A stretch of DNA of 9,222 nucleotides from an uncultured Lachnospiraceae bacterium (GTDB lineage Bacteria > Bacillota_A > Clostridia > Lachnospirales > Lachnospiraceae): positions 1-9,222 of the forward strand of contig CAMOGO010000034.1 of the NCBI GenBank assembly GCA_946614075.1, written 5' to 3'. Shown here in pieces: positions 6,238-9,222 of the stretch. How positions within the stretch are numbered: position 1 is the stretch's first letter; every line of letters starts with the position of its first letter. The translations under genes were made by a program, and so were the position numbers. Under the pieces are notes generated by a model. It was given only the letters and a program-made list of their open reading frames with translations. It was not told the DNA's origin and did not search any database.

Positions 6238-8862
6238 TCTCCTTCTTCTTAAGAAGGCTCCCGCTGCTCCTGCTCCGGCAAAAGCCAGCAGCATCCACAT
6301 CGTCACACCGGCCTCTCCTGTCATCGGCAGCGTATAGACCGGTGGATCGACCAGGTGCTCCTGCACGTCGTAGAGATAATAAATCCCATTCTCTTCCCGT
6401 GAGGTACCGGTATACTCATCCGGAAGACGATCCATCTCCACAGGCAAGGTGCCTACATAAATCCAGCCCACAGGCAGCTCGTATCCAGGCGCTGCGTGAG
6501 TCTCCACGAGAAGATAGCGATAACCATGCACCGCATCCAGTCCGGAAAAGGTCACCGTACCATTGGATCCGGTCTCACCCTCCTGCAGCAGATAATAGGT
6601 CAGCCCATCCGCCGCCAGCGTCTTAGCCCCGGAAAGTACCTGCGTCGTATAGAGCGCCATCCCCACACCCGGAAGCGCTGTCCCGTCGGGCGAAGTCTTC
6701 CGGACCAGGATCGATCCCGGCATAGGCTGATTCTCCACCGTATAGGAAAGCACGGCTCCATCCGCGTCCAGTGTGAATGTCCTCTGCCATGACTCCATCA
6801 CATAGCCCGCAGGCGCTCTCGTCTCCGTCAGGCGGAACAGTCCCTGATTATCCTTCGAATAAGTAAGAACTGCGCTGGCCTCACCATTTTCTCCGGTCAA
6901 AAGCTCGGTCAAACGGACATACGCGCCAGCCTTCTCGGACCACTGCTCCAGCAGGAAAACAGCACCGGCCAGGCCCTCATGGGTCAGCGCGCTCTGCTTC
7001 TTCAAGGACAAGCTCCCCTTCCGATGCACCGGCGTCTCCCACTCGACCCAGACCATATCCTGGGAATCGTTAGGCGAATAAGCGATAAAGGCATCCGCGT
7101 ACTCCATCTGCTCCAGAAGAGCCGTGCTGACCGTCTTCCCCGTTGCCGCGTACAAAGGGCTCATCCCTAGCCAGGCACGGACACAGTCGACAGCCCATCT
7201 GGCCCAGAGTACATCCGCCTCGGACAGTCCCTGCGTGTGTCCCTCGTAGACAAAGCCGACCAAAGCATGGGCAAAAGCGTATCGAAGCTGCGGCGTCGCG
7301 CAGTACTTCCCATAAAAGATCGTATTGCACAGGTCGGAAAGGCCCGGGCACTCCTGGATCAGCATGATGGCCTTCATCACGTCATTCGTCAGTCTCGCCA
7401 CCGTCCGGTCTCCTCTCGGAGCCGATGCCGGAGGCTGCGCACAGTACGCGGTAAAGGTCCCGGCAGCCGTCGTAACCGTGTAAGGCCTCGTCGCCTGCCC
7501 CTCGATCTTTCCCGTCTCGGCGGACAGGTAGCTGCCATAAAGATAATCCCAGATCACGTCATCCGGAGGTACATAAACCGTCACCGGAGCCCCCACCACG
7601 GAGTGAGCTGCCATCAGCTTCCTCCCCGCCGGGAGCTCTGGGGCCGCAGCATCTATAGAGGCCTCAGGAGCGGCAGGTGCTTCAGGCTCTTCATAGATAA
7701 AGGTCGCACTTAACCCCAGGTCCTCTCCGATCGAGCTGTCACGGCCCCAGGTATCTCCTGTCCACTCCAGACTCGGAAGAGCACTCAGCCATGCAGCAAA
7801 GTCCTCCGGACAGCCGGAAAGCTCCTGCCAAATGTCTGCTTCGGAAGCCTCTGCCCCGGAAGTCTCTGCCTCGGATGTCTCTGCCTCAGAAGTCTCTGCC
7901 CCGGAAGCCTCTGCCCCGGAAGTCTCTGCCCCGGATTCTTCCGTTTCCGAAGCCCCATTTCTCGGAGTCTCCATCGCCGAACTCTCGGATTCCTCATTTC
8001 CCTGAGCTTCCGTTTCCGAAGCCTCGGATTCCGGACCATTCTCTCCCATGCTCTCCGGATCCAAAGCATCCGTCTCCAGGATTTCCGGATCCACGGTCTC
8101 CAAAGCTGCGGTCTCCGAGTTCTCAGCCTTCGAAGTCTCAGTCCCCGACCTCTCAGCCCCCGAAGTCTCAGTCTCCGACATCTCAGGCTCCGAAATCTCT
8201 GCCTCCGAAGTCTCTGCCTCTAAGGCCTCAGTCCCCGAAATCTCAGTCTCCGAAGTCTCAGTCTCCGAAGTCTCAGCCTTTGGATCCAGAGCTTCCCAAG
8301 CTGTGGTCTCCAGTACTGAAATCCCCGGTTCAACAGTCTCCGGAGCTATGCTCTCCGACTCTTTGCTCTCCAGAGTATCTATACTCTCAGCCGGATCCTC
8401 CTGGATACTCCAGGTGGTCTCCTCCTGTGCCATAGCGACAGCAGGACGTCCTTCACCATCCGCCCAGCCTGAAAACGAGCCCGCAAACGCACCTAGTCCG
8501 ATGACAATCGCGGCCAAAAGGGCAGTACCTCGTCGGCGAGCCCAGCCGCCGAAAGCAGGCGGATGATATCGCCAGGGCTTTCCCCTCGGCTCATCCCGCG
8601 GCTCTTCCCTCACTTCAAGCTCCTGAATCGTCTCATGTCTCTCCGACTGCAGCTCCTGCAGCATTTCTGCCAGCAGCTCCTGCAGTTCCTGCAAGGTCTT
8701 CATCAGTTCCTCATCGGAAAGTCCCTCCTCCGACTCTGACGGCTCTGCAGGCAACACGCCGGGCGGAGATGGGTCTCTTACTCCTCTCCTCCATGGACCC
8801 GGATCCCTGCTCGGACTGCGGATCATCTGCTCTGGCTTTCCACAATTTCGGTAAAAAAACAT
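6235..8862 (-). CDS. Large tip/ancillary pilin: N-terminal extension, acidic repeat stalk, thioester-like domain, two Cna-B domains, LPMTG
   Basis: The 875-residue surface protein, in order: a hydrophilic extension 1-112 with a leucine-rich coiled coil at about 48-83 (LMKTLQELQELLAEMLQELQ); a hydrophobic segment at 113-132 with a possible signal peptidase site AMA at 143-145; an acidic stalk of five-residue Ser/Glu/Thr/Ala units (196-343); a domain at about 415-590 with Cys474 (TAYCAQPP) and the segment RYAFAHALVGFVYEG around His532; Cna-B domain 1 (616-711; Lys622, E-box Glu680 in LTETRAPAGY); Cna-B domain 2 (716-815; Lys722, Glu787 in VETHAAPGY); and LPMTG at 845-849 with a hydrophobic segment and a LRRRR tail. 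No YPKN pilin motif is visible, so it is more likely the tip or accessory adhesin than the shaft. The ATG at 8860-8862 is supported by TAAGGAGGTT (8871-8880). It is the first gene of the pilus operon. Confidence 0.9.
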   Translation of the reverse strand: MFFYRNCGKPEQMIRSPSRDPGPWRRGVRDPSPPGVLPAEPSESEEGLSDEELMKTLQELQELLAEMLQELQSERHETIQELEVREEPRDEPRGKPWRYHPPAFGGWARRRGTALLAAIVIGLGAFAGSFSGWADGEGRPAVAMAQEETTWSIQEDPAESIDTLESKESESIAPETVEPGISVLETTAWEALDPKAETSETETSETEISGTEALEAETSEAEISEPEMSETETSGAERSGTETSKAENSETAALETVDPEILETDALDPESMGENGPESEASETEAQGNEESESSAMETPRNGASETEESGAETSGAEASGAETSEAETSEAETSGAEASEADIWQELSGCPEDFAAWLSALPSLEWTGDTWGRDSSIGEDLGLSATFIYEEPEAPAAPEASIDAAAPELPAGRKLMAAHSVVGAPVTVYVPPDDVIWDYLYGSYLSAETGKIEGQATRPYTVTTAAGTFTAYCAQPPASAPRGDRTVARLTNDVMKAIMLIQECPGLSDLCNTIFYGKYCATPQLRYAFAHALVGFVYEGHTQGLSEADVLWARWAVDCVRAWLGMSPLYAATGKTVSTALLEQMEYADAFIAYSPNDSQDMVWVEWETPVHRKGSLSLKKQSALTHEGLAGAVFLLEQWSEKAGAYVRLTELLTGENGEASAVLTYSKDNQGLFRLTETRAPAGYVMESWQRTFTLDADGAVLSYTVENQPMPGSILVRKTSPDGTALPGVGMALYTTQVLSGAKTLAADGLTYYLLQEGETGSNGTVTFSGLDAVHGYRYLLVETHAAPGYELPVGWIYVGTLPVEMDRLPDEYTGTSREENGIYYLYDVQEHLVDPPVYTLPMTGEAGVTMWMLLAFAGAGAAGAFLRRRR
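7834..8277 (-). repeat. 15-bp-periodic DNA encoding the Ser/Glu/Thr/Ala pentapeptide stalk
   Basis: Residues 196-343 of the tip protein are built of five-residue units such as SETET, SEAET, SGAEA and SGTET, interrupted at about 251-307 by less regular sequence. The DNA period is 15 bases, seen on the plus strand as near-copies of GAAGTCTCTGCCTCG. The units are densest at 7840-7930 and at 8120-8275. The segment is strongly acidic and has few hydrophobic residues, as in extended cell-wall-spanning stalks. A period divisible by three opens long spurious reading frames on the plus strand. Confidence 0.9.
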
Positions 8863-8899
8863 AGTGCCACAACCTCCTTAATGTAGTTTATGGCACTAT
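8861..8899. promoter_or_regulatory. 9-bp inverted repeat across the tip-gene promoter and start codon (operator candidate)
   Basis: ATAGTGCCA (8861-8869) and TGGCACTAT (8891-8899) form a perfect inverted repeat with a 21-base gap, so half-sites are 30 bases apart, about three helical turns. One arm overlaps the -10 box by two bases and covers the predicted transcription start; the other contains the first two bases of the ATG. The ribosome binding site lies between them. With a start near 8891 most of the upstream arm would not be transcribed, which favours a DNA operator over an RNA hairpin (inference). Confidence 0.5.
8873..8879 (-). promoter_or_regulatory. Strong ribosome binding site of the tip gene
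   Basis: AAGGAGG on the minus strand, within TAAGGAGGTT (8871-8880), is a near-complete match to the anti-Shine-Dalgarno sequence. It lies 10 bases before the ATG at 8860-8862, which fixes the start of the tip protein despite its unusual N-terminal extension. Confidence 0.85.
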
Positions 8900-8926
8900 A
8901 GTATCATTATGTTTCCTAAATTGCAA
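8898..8926 (-). promoter_or_regulatory. Predicted promoter of the pilus operon
   Basis: On the minus strand TTGCAA (8921-8926) and TACTAT (8898-8903) are separated by exactly 17 bases. Each matches the sigma-A consensus at four of six positions, so the promoter is moderate. Transcription would start near 8891, leaving a leader of about 28 bases before the tip-gene ATG. No terminator is visible between this promoter and the upstream membrane-protein gene, so read-through is also possible. Confidence 0.5.
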
Positions 8927-8941
8927 GCTGAATTTTGAAAA

Positions 8942-9222
8942 TTATTCTACATCAATAGATCTATCCTCAGATCCCTTTGCTTCGATGCCGGCCTCTGCCA
9001 AGGCCGCCCACAGATTGAGCGCCAGAAGAATGAAAACGATAATCAGTCCGACATACACCCATGTGAGAGTATTCAGCCATGTCAGGAAAGGCAGTTCCAG
9101 ACTGAGGGTCATGGTTCGCAGCAGCAGATATACGACGCGGATCGCTCTCAGCTTCCCGGCAGCTTTGACCGCATTTTCCGTCCCAATCTCCGCCACGATC
9201 TCCGCCAGATCCGTCAGCAGCT
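8942..9222 (-). CDS. C-terminal part of an unrecognised membrane protein
   Basis: The reading frame ends at TAA (8942-8944) and is open to the right edge, so the 5' end is missing. The visible 93 residues begin LLTDLAEI, continue into AEIGTENAVKAAGKLRAIRV, and contain one or two membrane segments (VVYLLLRTMTLSLELPF, then WVYVGLIIVFILLALNLWAA), followed by an acidic tail ending GSEDRSIDVE. A GTG at 9194-9196 could serve as a start, but it lacks a properly spaced ribosome binding site, and the coding character continues upstream of it; I therefore treat the gene as partial. I do not recognise the family. It lies 79 bases upstream of the tip gene on the same strand with no visible terminator between, so a link to the pilus operon is possible but not shown. 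Confidence 0.6.
   Translation of the reverse strand, partial: LLTDLAEIVAEIGTENAVKAAGKLRAIRVVYLLLRTMTLSLELPFLTWLNTLTWVYVGLIIVFILLALNLWAALAEAGIEAKGSEDRSIDVE

Noticed and set aside
7791..8566. Two long plus-strand open frames (7791-8435 and 8048-8566) encoding Ser/Pro/Lys- or Ser/Val/Ala-rich repeats.
   Set aside because: They are antisense reflections of the 15-bp-periodic stalk repeat. A period divisible by three keeps any stop-free frame open. The minus-strand frame has a signal/anchor, recognisable domains and LPMTG; the plus frames have no ribosome site or recognisable domain.
9194..9196. GTG as the start of a complete 84-residue membrane protein.
   Set aside because: The upstream GGAG is only about 3-4 bases away, and the same frame continues open with protein-like sequence (LLTDLAEI) to the window edge, so a partial gene is more likely.

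Overview
The window suggests a Gram-positive, low-to-mid-GC Clostridia genome, most likely Lachnospiraceae-like. This rests on the gene content: a sortase-assembled pilus operon with Cna-B/SpaA-type pilins, next to the DUF5685 + J-domain pair and the ACT + PFL-family (UPF0210) pair. No 16S or other taxonomic marker is present, so the assignment is inference. Every gene I can support lies on the minus strand, so transcription runs from high to low coordinates. There is no gene-free stretch longer than about 130 bases.

Upstream edge (8942-9222): the 3' end of an unrecognised small membrane-protein gene. A 79-bp gap follows. It carries a sigma-A-like promoter (8898-8926), a 9-bp inverted repeat spanning promoter and start codon (8861-8899), and a strong ribosome binding site.

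Pilus operon (8862 down to 3138): (i) a large tip/ancillary pilin of 875 residues with an unusual 112-residue N-terminal extension, an acidic pentapeptide-repeat stalk, a Cys-containing domain resembling a thioester adhesin domain, two Cna-B folds and LPMTG; (ii) a 13-bp tandem-repeat array filling the gap to the next gene; (iii) the 594-residue backbone pilin with a YPKN pilin motif and VPLTG; (iv) a class C sortase overlapping it by 4 bases (ATGA). The likely job is that the sortase polymerises the backbone pilin through the YPKN lysine, and the tip protein caps the fibre and binds a host or mucosal ligand.

Downstream operon (3011 down to 1): a perfect 13-bp inverted repeat after the sortase also holds a near-consensus promoter (TTGACA-N17-TATCAT). 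That promoter would drive DUF5685, a J-domain protein (17-base overlap), a small ACT-domain protein and the 5' three-quarters of a PFL-family protein that runs off the left edge.

Most worth following up are the promoter nested in the hairpin, the 13-bp repeat leader of the backbone pilin, the N-terminal relic of a zinc ribbon with a T7 tract in the tip gene, the non-canonical Cys/His domain of the tip protein, the lid-less repeat-tailed sortase, and the two Asp-rich motifs in the DUF5685 protein.
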